Below are positions 36,089 to 44,587 of a DNA stretch of 64,000 nt, in pieces. Position numbers and translations under genes: made by a program. Below the pieces are notes generated by a model. The model saw nothing but the letters and a program-made list of their open reading frames with translations. It searched no databases and was not told the origin of the DNA. Each line of letters begins with the position of its first letter. Positions within the stretch are counted from its first letter, which is position 1. This DNA comes from Lachnospiraceae bacterium (GTDB lineage: Bacteria; Bacillota; Clostridia; Lachnospirales; Lachnospiraceae): contig BLMD01000161.1 of NCBI GenBank assembly GCA_011959925.1, forward strand, positions 1 to 64,000, written 5' to 3'.

Positions 36089-36544
36089 ATGAATTCGGGA
36101 ATAGAACAACAAAAACAGGAACATAAGAACGAAAATGAAGAAAAAAAGGAATATCTTCTGAGTTATAAAAAGTACAGGCAGCAGGCCGATCGTCTGGAAG
36201 AACAGCTAAAGGAAGTCAAAATCGGAAGCATATTTCCCAAACATATGTTGTCTGATATGCCGAAAGCGAAGAATAAAAAAGACCTGTCGGACTATATCGT
36301 GCAGTGCGAGGAGCTGGAGAATCGAATTATAATATCCAGAAAGCGCGCCATTGAGAGGTTTTCAGAGGTTCAGCGGCAGATTGAATTATTGGAAGACGAA
36401 AATGAAAAAACAGTGCTTACTTTGCGGTATTTAAGAAATTATAACTGGGAAAAGATCTGCGAATGGGTGATGTACAGCTGGAAACAGGTACACAGGATTC
36501 ATCTGAAAGCACTGCAGAATTTTGAATTGAAAAAAGAGACATAG
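36089..36544 (+). CDS. Phage late regulator, sigma-region-4-like (DUF1492/ArpU type)
   Basis: 151 residues. A charged coiled-coil N-terminus leads into a C-terminal helix-turn-helix: DENEKTVLTLRYLRNYNWEKICEWVMYSWKQVHRIHLKAL resembles sigma-70 region 4 and the DUF1492/ArpU/RinA-like late activators of Gram-positive phages. It is the first gene of the rightward operon and probably turns on the structural genes. The downstream gap to 36743 holds one possible 18-codon ORF (36632-36688, AAAGGAG box) and no recognised gene. Confidence 0.75.
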   Translation: MNSGIEQQKQEHKNENEEKKEYLLSYKKYRQQADRLEEQLKEVKIGSIFPKHMLSDMPKAKNKKDLSDYIVQCEELENRIIISRKRAIERFSEVQRQIELLEDENEKTVLTLRYLRNYNWEKICEWVMYSWKQVHRIHLKALQNFELKKET

Positions 36545-36743
36545 AATGACATACCTGCCCTGTGTTATAGTCTATCATGTAAATAAGGATCGAAAGACGA
36601 TCCGAAACACACAGGAAAGGAGAAGACAAAGATGGCAGAATGCTGCAAAAATCGTACGCGGGACCGTCCCGCCCGCCTGCAGGCATAGGGGCATCGCCCA
36701 ATAAGAAAGCATAAACAAAAGCATGGGAGGAGGAAGATTGGAA

Positions 36744-37166
36744 ATGATAAATATGGTCACAGAAGCCGTTTGCGCCGCGTTAACAGCGGAATTTGGAGAC
36801 GCTTATACCGTCAGGAGCGAAAAGGATGAACAGGAGCCTAAAAGCCCCTGTTTTTTTATTTCCTGTAAAAGTTCCGAGATCCGGCAGTATCCTGGCAGAA
36901 GATATTTTTGGAAAAACCTGTTTTGCATACAATACATTCCGGTATCCGAACATCCGAACGCCGAATGCCATAATACAGGAGAGAGGCTTCTTTCCTGTCT
37001 GGAATACATTTCGGTTTCCGATACAAGGATGCGCGGAATTGTTTCCCGGTATGAAATTACAGACGGTATCCTTCATTTTTATATTAACTATGATTTCTTT
37101 ACCCAGGGATGTCAGGAAACGATATGTATGGAGACGGTGACACTAAAAAACAATTGGAAAGAGTAG
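36744..37166 (+). CDS. Phage tail terminator family protein
   Basis: 140 residues. ATG 36744 is chosen over 36723 because GGAGGAGG lies between them at proper spacing. The pattern INMVTEAVCAALTAEFGDAYTVRSEKDEQEPKSPCFFI fits the small tail-completion proteins that precede the sheath gene in PBSX- and skin-like clusters. It would cap the tube end, which is the last step in a particle that never joins a head. Confidence 0.65.
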   Translation: MINMVTEAVCAALTAEFGDAYTVRSEKDEQEPKSPCFFISCKSSEIRQYPGRRYFWKNLFCIQYIPVSEHPNAECHNTGERLLSCLEYISVSDTRMRGIVSRYEITDGILHFYINYDFFTQGCQETICMETVTLKNNWKE

Positions 37167-37175
37167 GTGGTTGAT

Positions 37176-37340
37176 TTGACAGACACGAAAAAAAGTTATA
37201 CCAAAGAGCAGCTTCTGGCATCCGAACAATTTTGTATCCGGAAAGATCTGGTAAAAGCCGTGCTGGATGAGAAGAAGAATTACACAGTGGATGAAGCAGA
37301 GCTGCTTCTGAAAAAATATCTGAAAGGAAAGGTGAATTAG
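37176..37340 (+). CDS. Small conserved tail-cluster protein
   Basis: 54 residues (TTG start, GTAGGTGG box), mostly helical and Lys/Glu-rich, ending directly against the sheath ATG. Position and size match the short ORF often found just before xkdK-type sheath genes. Function unknown. Confidence 0.65.
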   Translation: MTDTKKSYTKEQLLASEQFCIRKDLVKAVLDEKKNYTVDEAELLLKKYLKGKVN

Positions 37341-38678
37341 ATGGCATTAGGAGGAGGAATCTTTACTGTACAGAATCAGGCGCTGCCGGGTTCTTATATT
37401 AATTTTGTATCATCGGCGTCTGCAAATGCAGAGCTGTCGGAACGGGGAATTGCAACCATGCCGTTATGCCTCGACTGGGGCGTGGAAGGGAACATGTTTG
37501 CGGTTACCAATGAGGAATTCCAGAAAGAATCATTGAAAATTTTCGGATATCCCTATGACAGCGAAGCATTAAAAGGACTCCGCGACTTGTTTTTGGGAGC
37601 GCGTCTTTTGTATGCATACCGCGTCAACGGCGGAGGAAACAAAGCATCCAACAGTGCGGCGGAAGCCCGTTACAGCGGAGAACGAGGCAATGCGATCCGG
37701 ATTGCCGTCTCGGCAAACGCAGATCAGGAAGGATGGTTTGACGTAAAAACGTATATGGATACGACGCTGGTGGACGTACAGACCGTATCGTCTGCATCGG
37801 AGCTTTCGGCAAACGATTTTGTGGTATTTCGTCCGGAGTTTACACTGGAAGCTTCGGCAGGTATGCCGTTATCCGGAGGAACCAACGGTACGGCAGACGG
37901 AGAAGCGTATCAGAATTATCTGGATGCGGCGGAATCCTATACGTTCCATATCATGGGAACCACCGTTACGGATGATGTAACGAAGAAATTGTTTACGGCG
38001 TTCAATCAACGGCTCCGGGATGAGATGGGAATGAAGTTTCAATTAGTGCTTTATAATTATCCGGCAGCCGATTATATGGGCGTCATCAGTGTGAAAAACA
38101 AGTGTACAGACGGGATGAGGCGTGAAGAGGGCGGCACGGTATATCCGAATGAAGCGGCGCTGGTCTACTGGGTAACGGGAGCGCAGGCAGGCTGCGCGGT
38201 AAATAAAACATGCCAGAACATGCTTTATAACGGAGAATATACGGTGGATGCCCGCGATACGCAGACAGAACTGATCCGCGCTATGAAATCCGGGGAATTT
38301 GTATTCCACAGGGTCAATGAGGACATCCGGGTATTGGCAGATATCAATACCATGGTTACGGTAACGGATACCTGCGGAGAAGTCTTTCGGGAAAACCAGA
38401 CCGTGCGCGTGATTGACCGTCTGGCAAATGAAGACGCGCTGTTGTTTGCCTCAAAATATCTCGGCGTGGTTCCGAACGACGCTGCCGGAAGGGTAGCGTT
38501 ATGGTCCGATCTGGTTAAAATCCGCAAAGAGCTTCAGGAAATCCGCGCCATTGAGAATTTTTCGGATGCGGACGTTACGGTAGAACAGGGGAATGACAAG
38601 AAATCGGTTGTGGTGACAGGAGCCGTTACGGTAGTAAACGCCATGTCAAAATTGTATATGACGATCACGGTTGCATAA
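37341..38678 (+). CDS. Contractile tail sheath protein (XkdK-like)
   Basis: 445 residues. The N-terminal GGIFTVQNQALPGSYINFVS, the central MPLSGGTNGTADGEAYQNYLDA and the C-terminal DVTVEQGNDKKSVVVTGAVTVVNAMSKLYMTITVA are typical of PBSX/skin-type sheath subunits. The sheath contracts to drive the tube through the target envelope. The length is full and the frame intact. Confidence 0.93.
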   Translation: MALGGGIFTVQNQALPGSYINFVSSASANAELSERGIATMPLCLDWGVEGNMFAVTNEEFQKESLKIFGYPYDSEALKGLRDLFLGARLLYAYRVNGGGNKASNSAAEARYSGERGNAIRIAVSANADQEGWFDVKTYMDTTLVDVQTVSSASELSANDFVVFRPEFTLEASAGMPLSGGTNGTADGEAYQNYLDAAESYTFHIMGTTVTDDVTKKLFTAFNQRLRDEMGMKFQLVLYNYPAADYMGVISVKNKCTDGMRREEGGTVYPNEAALVYWVTGAQAGCAVNKTCQNMLYNGEYTVDARDTQTELIRAMKSGEFVFHRVNEDIRVLADINTMVTVTDTCGEVFRENQTVRVIDRLANEDALLFASKYLGVVPNDAAGRVALWSDLVKIRKELQEIRAIENFSDADVTVEQGNDKKSVVVTGAVTVVNAMSKLYMTITVA

Positions 38679-38694
38679 GGAGGAGGAAAAATCT

Positions 38695-39207
38695 ATGGCA
38701 AATGAAAGAGAAAGTGTCGTTACAAATAACAATGTGAAAATGCTTGCAAAAGATACGCTTGCCGCCGGACTGGCAGAGTGCTTTGTTTCGATCGGAAACA
38801 GGCGGTATAATTTTATGCAGGCGATCAACCTTGAGGTGAAATTTGAAAAAACAAAGACCGAAGTGCCGATTCTCGGAAAAATGGGAAAAGGCAATAAGGC
38901 GACCGGCTGGAAGGGCACGGGTACGGCGACCGCGCATTATAATACCAGTATTTTCCGCCAGATGATGGTGGATTATAAAAATACCGGAAAGGATACGTAT
39001 TTTGAAATGCAGATTACCAATGAGGATCCGACCAGCGGCGCGGGACGGCAGACGATGATCTTAACCGGCTGTAATATCGACGGCGGGATCCTTGCCAAAT
39101 TTGATGCGGATGCGGAATACCTGGATGAAGAATTCGAGTTTACGTTTGAAGACTTTACAATGCCGGAGACGTTTACCGATTTACCGGGATTTTTGATCAC
39201 GGGTTAA
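38695..39207 (+). CDS. Tail tube protein (XkdM-like)
   Basis: 170 residues from ATG 38695 (AGGAGGA box). MLAKDTLAAGLAECFVSIGNRRYNFMQAINLEVKFEKTK and TSIFRQMMVDYKNTGKDTYFEMQITNEDP fit the XkdM tube family. It forms the inner tube within the sheath. Confidence 0.92.
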   Translation: MANERESVVTNNNVKMLAKDTLAAGLAECFVSIGNRRYNFMQAINLEVKFEKTKTEVPILGKMGKGNKATGWKGTGTATAHYNTSIFRQMMVDYKNTGKDTYFEMQITNEDPTSGAGRQTMILTGCNIDGGILAKFDADAEYLDEEFEFTFEDFTMPETFTDLPGFLITG

Positions 39208-39212
39208 AATGA

Positions 39213-39241
39213 TTGCAATTCCTCCTTAATATGCGTATAAT
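39213..39241 (+). promoter_or_regulatory. Moron promoter
   Basis: TTGCAA, 17 bp, TATAAT, within the gap after the tube gene and 30 bases before the moron ATG. Confidence 0.8.
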
Positions 39242-39263
39242 GGACATACTGATATTAAGGAGG
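39221..39263 (+). promoter_or_regulatory. RBS-hiding inverted repeat
   Basis: CCTCCTTAATAT (39221-39232) and ATATTAAGGAGG (39252-39263) are perfect 12-bp complements. The right arm is the ribosome-binding site of 39272; the left arm lies between the -35 and -10 boxes. Only RNA read through from upstream can form the hairpin. Confidence 0.75.
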
Positions 39264-39271
39264 AAATAATT

Positions 39272-39820
39272 ATGCGCAAAGATACCATGGAAGCTTTGGA
39301 AAAATTTCAGGTACGCACATTTGGCAACAAAAAAAGCATCGAAAGGGTAGAGGGGATGTTATGGGATACCGAGAAGGTTCTTTTTATTACCCCGACCAAT
39401 GCGGTGATCCATAGTGTAAATACAGGAAAAAAAGAGAAATTACCAGGAGTAGCCGCTGTGACGAATCAAAGAGTAATTTTTTCCTATAAAGCGGCGTTTA
39501 CCGAGTCAACGGAAATGATCTCGCTACCGGAAATCCGGTCGGTCGAGTCTACCGGAAACGGTTTGACGGGAGGAACGATCCGCATTCATGCAATGGCAAA
39601 GACGCTGGAGATCTTAGTTACCTATAAAAAAGAGACGATGCAGGCGATCCAAAACCTCATATATAAAGCGATAGACGACTGCAGGAATGCAGGCAATTCA
39701 TCATCCGGGCAGAGAGAGAACAATCTGGAACAAATAGAAAAATTGCATGATTTTTTAAAGCAGGGAATTATAACAGAAGAAGAATTTCAGGCTAAGAAAA
39801 AGCAGTTGTTGGGGTTGTGA
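39272..39820 (+). CDS. Bacterial PH-domain protein with SHOCT tail (moron)
   Basis: 182 residues. A PH-like beta domain (about 30-135; NQRVIFSYKAAFTESTEMISLPEIRSVE) is followed by a flexible linker and a C-terminal SHOCT motif (LHDFLKQGIITEEEFQAKKKQLLGL). SHOCT motifs occur as oligomerisation tails. It interrupts the tail operon between tube and chaperone genes and has its own promoter, so it is probably expressed in the repressed state. It may protect or modify the host; this role is inferred. Confidence 0.8.
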   Translation: MRKDTMEALEKFQVRTFGNKKSIERVEGMLWDTEKVLFITPTNAVIHSVNTGKKEKLPGVAAVTNQRVIFSYKAAFTESTEMISLPEIRSVESTGNGLTGGTIRIHAMAKTLEILVTYKKETMQAIQNLIYKAIDDCRNAGNSSSGQRENNLEQIEKLHDFLKQGIITEEEFQAKKKQLLGL

Positions 39821-39835
39821 TGCTGTAGAGATTAT

Positions 39836-39864
39836 TTGCAATAGTTTTTTCAAATGTGTATCAT
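39836..39864 (+). promoter_or_regulatory. Second moron promoter
   Basis: TTGCAA, 17 bp, TATCAT, 31 bases before the ATG at 39896. Confidence 0.65.
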
Positions 39865-39895
39865 TTATATATGAATATTATAGGAGGAAAGCGGG

Positions 39896-40354
39896 ATGGG
39901 ATTATTTGATAAAAAGAAAGAAAAAGAATACTCTTCCATTATCCATATAGAAGGCCTGAATGTGCCGGAAAATTGCAGATGCAAAATTTTGTTAGGGAAG
40001 ACACATTTAACGGTATTTTGTGCAGGAAATGAGTTTTCGTTGAATTATGAGCAGATAAAAAATATAGATTGCCAAAGGGAGAGGGATGAAAAATTATTTC
40101 AAAAAAGCAGTTTATCAAAAACAATCGTAGGTGCAGCTGCTTTCGGAGCTACTGGTGCAATCGTAGGTGCAGTTCCAAAGACAAAGTCCAAACGGGAAAT
40201 AATAAGTTATGCCATTATATCTTTTGTAAATTCACATGGAGAATATCAGAACATGGTGTTTCGGGATGAGTTCCCGAACACTGCTAAGTGTACAGGTGTC
40301 GTGGACAAGCTGCGGGCGAAAGTAAAGACTCAAGTAAATAGGGTGCAATTATAG
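39896..40354 (+). CDS. PH-like glycine-zipper protein (moron)
   Basis: 152 residues beginning MGLFDKKKEKEYSS, with a central Gly/Ala segment (IVGAAAFGATGAIVGAVPKTKSKRE) set inside a PH-like beta domain. The same layout, including the MGLF start and Gly-rich insert, is seen in the gene at 42990, so the two are probably related. No SHOCT tail. The glycine segment could insert into or lie on a membrane. Function unknown. Confidence 0.65.
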   Translation: MGLFDKKKEKEYSSIIHIEGLNVPENCRCKILLGKTHLTVFCAGNEFSLNYEQIKNIDCQRERDEKLFQKSSLSKTIVGAAAFGATGAIVGAVPKTKSKREIISYAIISFVNSHGEYQNMVFRDEFPNTAKCTGVVDKLRAKVKTQVNRVQL

Positions 40355-40362
40355 AAGATTAG

Positions 40363-40390
40363 GAGAGCTTAGAAATAAGCTCTCTTTTTT
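40363..40390 (+). terminator. Rho-independent terminator inside the tail operon
   Basis: GAGAGCTTA / TAAGCTCTC with a short loop, then TTTTTT. It closes the two-gene moron cassette and stands in the path of tail-operon transcription. Confidence 0.85.
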
Positions 40391-40447
40391 AAACTTATGG
40401 AATTACACATCAGAATATAATCAAAAGAAAGAAGAGAGGAAAAAAGT

Positions 40448-40879
40448 ATGTCAAGATTTTCATTATTTATGAAAGAGAATAAAACGAAAAAAGAAAACGG
40501 GAAGTATGCGCCGACAAAGAGTTTGAAGGATGATGCCGGTAAACCATTAGAATGGGAGTTTAAGCATATTTCATCAAAAGAAAATGAGGAGCTGAGGGAA
40601 TCCTGTACGATGGAGGTTCAGATCAAGGGGAAACCAAATCTGTTTCGTCCAAAGTTAAACAGCTCACAATATCTGTCAAAAATGATTGTGGCTTCTACCG
40701 TATACCCTGATCTTTATGATAAAGAGCTGCAGGATTCGTATGGCGTAATGACGCCGGAAGAGCTGGTATTTGCAATAATTGATGATCCGGGGGAATACAA
40801 TAGCCTTGGCGAATGGCTGCAGAGATTTCAGGGATTTACCAAAAGTTTGGAAGAAAAGGTGGATGAAGCAAAAAACTGA
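40448..40879 (+). CDS. Tail assembly chaperone, short form (XkdN-like, gpG analogue)
   Basis: 143 residues (AGAGAGGA box). FSLFMKENKTKKENGKYAPTKSLKDDAGKPLEWEFKHIS and YGVMTPEELVFAIIDDPGEYNSLGEWLQRFQGF match the XkdN chaperone family, which coats the tape measure during tube assembly. The stop TGA directly follows a slippery heptamer; see 40870. Confidence 0.88.
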   Translation: MSRFSLFMKENKTKKENGKYAPTKSLKDDAGKPLEWEFKHISSKENEELRESCTMEVQIKGKPNLFRPKLNSSQYLSKMIVASTVYPDLYDKELQDSYGVMTPEELVFAIIDDPGEYNSLGEWLQRFQGFTKSLEEKVDEAKN

Positions 40880-41070
40880 TAAAAGAAGGGGATGCGGAAG
40901 CAAATTATGCTTACTATGCCCTTCTGAAATTACATATTCTGCCGTCTGTTTTTCTGGAAATGGACGAGCAGGAAAAAGCATTTGTGATCGGAGCAATTCA
41001 ACTTAAGATAGAACAGGATAAAAAAGAAGAAAAAAGGTTGAAATCTTCTTCCAGAAAGAGAGGACGGTGA
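40448..41070 (+). CDS. Tail assembly chaperone, frameshifted long form (gpGT analogue)
   Basis: Ribosomes slipping back one base at 40870-40876 would read on for about 64 codons in the -1 frame (KLIKEGDAEANYAYYALLKL ... ending before TGA 41068-41070), giving about 207 residues. The extension has coding character, no stop before 41068, and ends overlapping the tape-measure start. This is the standard G/GT arrangement of long-tailed phages. Confidence 0.85.
40870..40876 (+). promoter_or_regulatory. -1 ribosomal frameshift slippery site
   Basis: A-AAA-AAC in the chaperone frame, immediately followed by the stop TGA (40877-40879). A canonical X-XXY-YYZ heptamer. Confidence 0.85.
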
Positions 41071-42893
41071 TATATTTGTCGGCATTTGTAACAGATGTTC
41101 AGCTTCAGGATCATTTCAGCGCTGTCGTATATGATATTAGCAACGCAGTGGATTTTGCAGTCAGTTGTTTTGCAAATTTTCAAGACGCCATACAGATGAA
41201 TTTGAATGCATCTTCTGTCGAAAAGATTGGGATACAGGCGGAATCTGCCGCGGCGGCACTGGATGAAATGAACGAAGCGATTCATTCTATGCCTGTACCG
41301 GAGATGATAGTGCAGTCTTTAAACGGGTTACAGGAAGAAAGTTTAGATGAAAGGAATCCGGCAGTTTTAGATCATCCTGTGACTATGGGGGCAGAAGGGA
41401 TGGCAGAATTTGAGAGTATGTCCGCGGCAATTTCACAAATGAAAACAGAGCTGCAGAATGCAGCGGCGGGAGCGATATCGCCCGTTATGCAAAGTTTAAA
41501 TGAAATAGCTAACAGCCAGGCGTTTCAGTCTATGGTAAATACCGCATTACAGGGGTTATGGACGCTTGCCAATAGCGAAGCACTGCAGGTGTTTATGGGA
41601 AGGGTTAATCAATTGATTGATACGATAAACGGGAGCGGAATATTTCAAGCACTTGTGAATGGGGCAGTGATCGCATTTCAGGGATTAATCAGTATAGCGT
41701 CTGTTGTGGTTGGCTTGTTTGGAAATATGGCAGGATTTATTGCGGAAAACTGGGCGATTATTGCTCCTATTGTGTATGGAGTGGCGGCGGCATTAGCAGT
41801 CTTAGCTATATATTTGGGAATTGTTAAAGGTCTTGAAATTGCAAGTGCAGTAGCAAGCGGAGTCATGGCTGTAGCTAAAGGGATACAGGCAATTGCAGTG
41901 TGGATATTGACATCAGCAACTTGGGCAGAAACAGCCGCAATAATGGGATTAAATGGGGCTATGTATGCCTGTCCTATAGTATGGATTATTTTAATGATCA
42001 TTGCTCTTATTTCAGTTATATTTGCTGTCTGTGCAGCAATTGCAAAATTCACTGGTGCGGCAAGCAGCGGATTTGGGATTATTTTAGGATGTGTGTTTGT
42101 AGCAAATGCAGCATTTCTAAATTTCGGAATGTTGCTAAGTAATATTGCGCTTGGAATATGGGAAGCAATGAAAGCATTGTGTAGTAATATGGTTACTGCC
42201 TTTCATAATTCAATTGTATTTGTGAAATCCGGATTTTATAGTTTGCTGTCAGTGGCATTATCTGTTGTGGCAAGAATTTGTGAAGCTCTGAATAAACTGC
42301 CGTTTGTAAGTTTTGATTATTCTGGAATTGAAAATGCAGCAAGTGATTTCGCAGAAAAAGCGAGAGAGGAAGCTGCAAGTAAAAAAGAATATACAAGTGT
42401 ATCAGATGCTTTTCAGCAAGGGTTTCATACACATGAAGTTTTCAAAGATGGCTGGGCATCCGATGCATTTCATGCGGGAGCAAAAGTCGGAGATGCATTT
42501 TCAAATAAAGTGTCTGATTTTTTTTCCGGTCTTTCCGGAGGTTCGGAAGAAATCTCTTGGGAAAAATACCGAAATGAAATTCCGGATAATTCTTCCGGAA
42601 ATGGTTTTCATATGGACGGTTCTGCCGCTCAAACTGCAGTCAATACCGGACAGACAGCGGAGAATACTGCTGTTATGGCAGATGCTTTGGATATTACAAA
42701 TGAGCAGTTAAAGTATTTACGGGATATTGCGGAACGAGATACGGTGAATCGTTTTACAACGGCAAGCATCAAAGTGGAAATGACCAATCAAAACAATATT
42801 AATTCCGGTATGGATATAGACGGGGTAGTGAACGGATTAGCATTAGCTGTTTCCGATGCCATGTCACAGGCGGCAGAGGGGGTGCATATTTAA
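41067..42893 (+). CDS. Tail tape measure protein
   Basis: 608 residues from a GTG start with a GAGAGGA box, overlapping the long chaperone stop codon. The N-terminal third is helical and Gln/Ala-rich, followed by several hydrophobic Ala/Ile/Val segments (about 195-400) and a polar C-terminus. Position after the G/GT chaperones and composition identify it. At the usual rule of thumb (about 0.15 nm per residue) the tail would be short, roughly 90 nm. No lytic transglycosylase or peptidase domain is seen. Confidence 0.85.
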   Translation: MIYLSAFVTDVQLQDHFSAVVYDISNAVDFAVSCFANFQDAIQMNLNASSVEKIGIQAESAAAALDEMNEAIHSMPVPEMIVQSLNGLQEESLDERNPAVLDHPVTMGAEGMAEFESMSAAISQMKTELQNAAAGAISPVMQSLNEIANSQAFQSMVNTALQGLWTLANSEALQVFMGRVNQLIDTINGSGIFQALVNGAVIAFQGLISIASVVVGLFGNMAGFIAENWAIIAPIVYGVAAALAVLAIYLGIVKGLEIASAVASGVMAVAKGIQAIAVWILTSATWAETAAIMGLNGAMYACPIVWIILMIIALISVIFAVCAAIAKFTGAASSGFGIILGCVFVANAAFLNFGMLLSNIALGIWEAMKALCSNMVTAFHNSIVFVKSGFYSLLSVALSVVARICEALNKLPFVSFDYSGIENAASDFAEKAREEAASKKEYTSVSDAFQQGFHTHEVFKDGWASDAFHAGAKVGDAFSNKVSDFFSGLSGGSEEISWEKYRNEIPDNSSGNGFHMDGSAAQTAVNTGQTAENTAVMADALDITNEQLKYLRDIAERDTVNRFTTASIKVEMTNQNNINSGMDIDGVVNGLALAVSDAMSQAAEGVHI

Positions 42894-42989
42894 AATAAAA
42901 AATATTGTTACAAATATAATGAAAAAACAGTGATTTTCCATATAGTATACGTTATAATAAAATATATCAAAATAAAGGAGACGGTAACT

Positions 42990-43739
42990 ATGGGATTGTT
43001 TGGGAAAACGGGACAGTGCAGTGTTTGCGGTCAAAATGAAGGCAGTAAGAAATTGATGGACGGTTATATATGTAAAAACTGTATGAAAAGAACCGAGCCG
43101 TTTATTATAACACTATCATGGAAGAATTATACAACGGACAGAGTAAAACATGCAATTGCGGAAGCTGATCGGAATGCACAGCTGTTCCATACATATCATC
43201 CGACAAAAAAGATGGAGAACTATATCAGTTTTGATGAGAATCATAAACTATGGAAGACAGTCGGATATCGTATTATTTTTCGATATGAAGATATCGTTCG
43301 TTATGATTTGCTGGAGGATGGCGTAAGCGTTACAAAAGGAGGTTTGGGCAGCGCGGCAATAGGCGGTGTATTGTTTGGCGGGTCCGGCGCTGTCGCAGGC
43401 AGTATTGTGGGAAAGAAAAAAACGTCAAGAGAAATTCATGAGTTTAGATTGAAAGTAGTTACAAGAAATGAATTTTACCCAGAGGTTTTTATCAATTTTC
43501 TTCCGGCAGGCTCGATCAAATCAGACGGTTTTGTGTATCGGAATTATAAAAGCGCTGCGCAGAGTATTATTACAGAGTTAGACGTGATCCTAGATTCTAT
43601 GAATCAAAAAGATGCAGTAAATAATAGTACAGAAATGTCAGGGGCAGATGAGATTGTAAAATATAAAAGGCTATGGGATGACGGCATTATTACACAAGAA
43701 GAATTTGAAGCGAAAAAAAGACAGTTGCTGGGACTGTAA
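42990..43739 (+). CDS. Zinc-ribbon (DUF4428-like), PH-like, SHOCT protein (moron)
   Basis: 249 residues from ATG 42990 (AAAGGAGA box). An N-terminal Cys4 ribbon (CSVCGQNEGSKKLMDGYICKNC) leads into a PH-like domain with a Gly-rich insert (LGSAAIGGVLFGGSGAVAGSIVG), then a SHOCT tail (YKRLWDDGIITQEEFEAKKRQLLGL) nearly identical to that at 39272. A TATAAT box (42953-42958) lies just upstream. It is the third such insertion in the tail operon, this time between tape measure and LysM genes. Confidence 0.8.
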   Translation: MGLFGKTGQCSVCGQNEGSKKLMDGYICKNCMKRTEPFIITLSWKNYTTDRVKHAIAEADRNAQLFHTYHPTKKMENYISFDENHKLWKTVGYRIIFRYEDIVRYDLLEDGVSVTKGGLGSAAIGGVLFGGSGAVAGSIVGKKKTSREIHEFRLKVVTRNEFYPEVFINFLPAGSIKSDGFVYRNYKSAAQSIITELDVILDSMNQKDAVNNSTEMSGADEIVKYKRLWDDGIITQEEFEAKKRQLLGL

Positions 43740-43833
43740 AAGAAAAGCTTGCAGAGTATTCCGTTATCATGGTTTTTATTTTACAAATACCGAAAGGTAT
43801 GAAAAATATAAAAAGAAAGGAACGATATTGAAA

Positions 43834-44574
43834 ATGTCATACAGCTTCTACTTAGGAACCATGCTGCTCCCGGTTGCACCGGGAAAATTAACATTAAAAA
43901 TAAATAACGGAAACAAAACATACTGTCTGATGAATGAAGGGGAAATCAACGCATTAAAAGCGCCGGGGCTGACGGAGATCCAATTGGAACTGCTGCTGCC
44001 GAATACAGAATATCCTTTTGCCGTATATAAAAACGGTTTTCAAAAAGCATCCGTTTATCTTGCAGAACTGGAACGTCTGAAAATAACAAAGCAGACGTTC
44101 CAGTTTATTGTATCCAGGGTTTTACCGGACGGAAGCGTTCCGTTTGATACCAATATTACCTGTTCCCTGGAGGAATATTCCATTGTGGAGGATGCGGAAA
44201 AATGCGGAACCGACATTATGGTTTCCGTTTCCTTAAAACAATACCGCAGTTACGGCACAAAAAAATGTAAAGTAAAAAAGAAAAAGAAATTGAGTATCAG
44301 CAAATTGCGGAAAACAAAAGGGGTTCATATCAAAGACCCGAAAAGAAAAGCGGTCGCAATCGTCAATAATTGTTATGAAATTAAACTGACGAAATCTATG
44401 ACATTATATAATCTGGCAAAAAAAGTCTATGGCAAAGGGGAATTATATACAATTATAGCGAAAGCAAACGGAAAAACAGAAAGCTCGGGCAGGGGGAAAG
44501 TGGTTTTATGGAAAAAATCAAAAAAATTAAAAAAAGGAGAAAAAGTGCTTGTACCGGTAAAATATTACAGTTAG
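43834..44574 (+). CDS. LysM tail protein (XkdP-like)
   Basis: 246 residues. The N-terminal YLGTMLLPVAPGKLTLKINNGNKTY is typical of XkdP/skin YqbP proteins; the C-terminal LysM-like domain (YEIKLTKSMTLYNLAKKVYGKGELYTIIAKANGK) binds peptidoglycan or the tail tube end. TTG 43828 is an alternative start two codons upstream. Confidence 0.85.
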   Translation: MSYSFYLGTMLLPVAPGKLTLKINNGNKTYCLMNEGEINALKAPGLTEIQLELLLPNTEYPFAVYKNGFQKASVYLAELERLKITKQTFQFIVSRVLPDGSVPFDTNITCSLEEYSIVEDAEKCGTDIMVSVSLKQYRSYGTKKCKVKKKKKLSISKLRKTKGVHIKDPKRKAVAIVNNCYEIKLTKSMTLYNLAKKVYGKGELYTIIAKANGKTESSGRGKVVLWKKSKKLKKGEKVLVPVKYYS

Positions 44575-44587
44575 GAGTGTGATCCGG

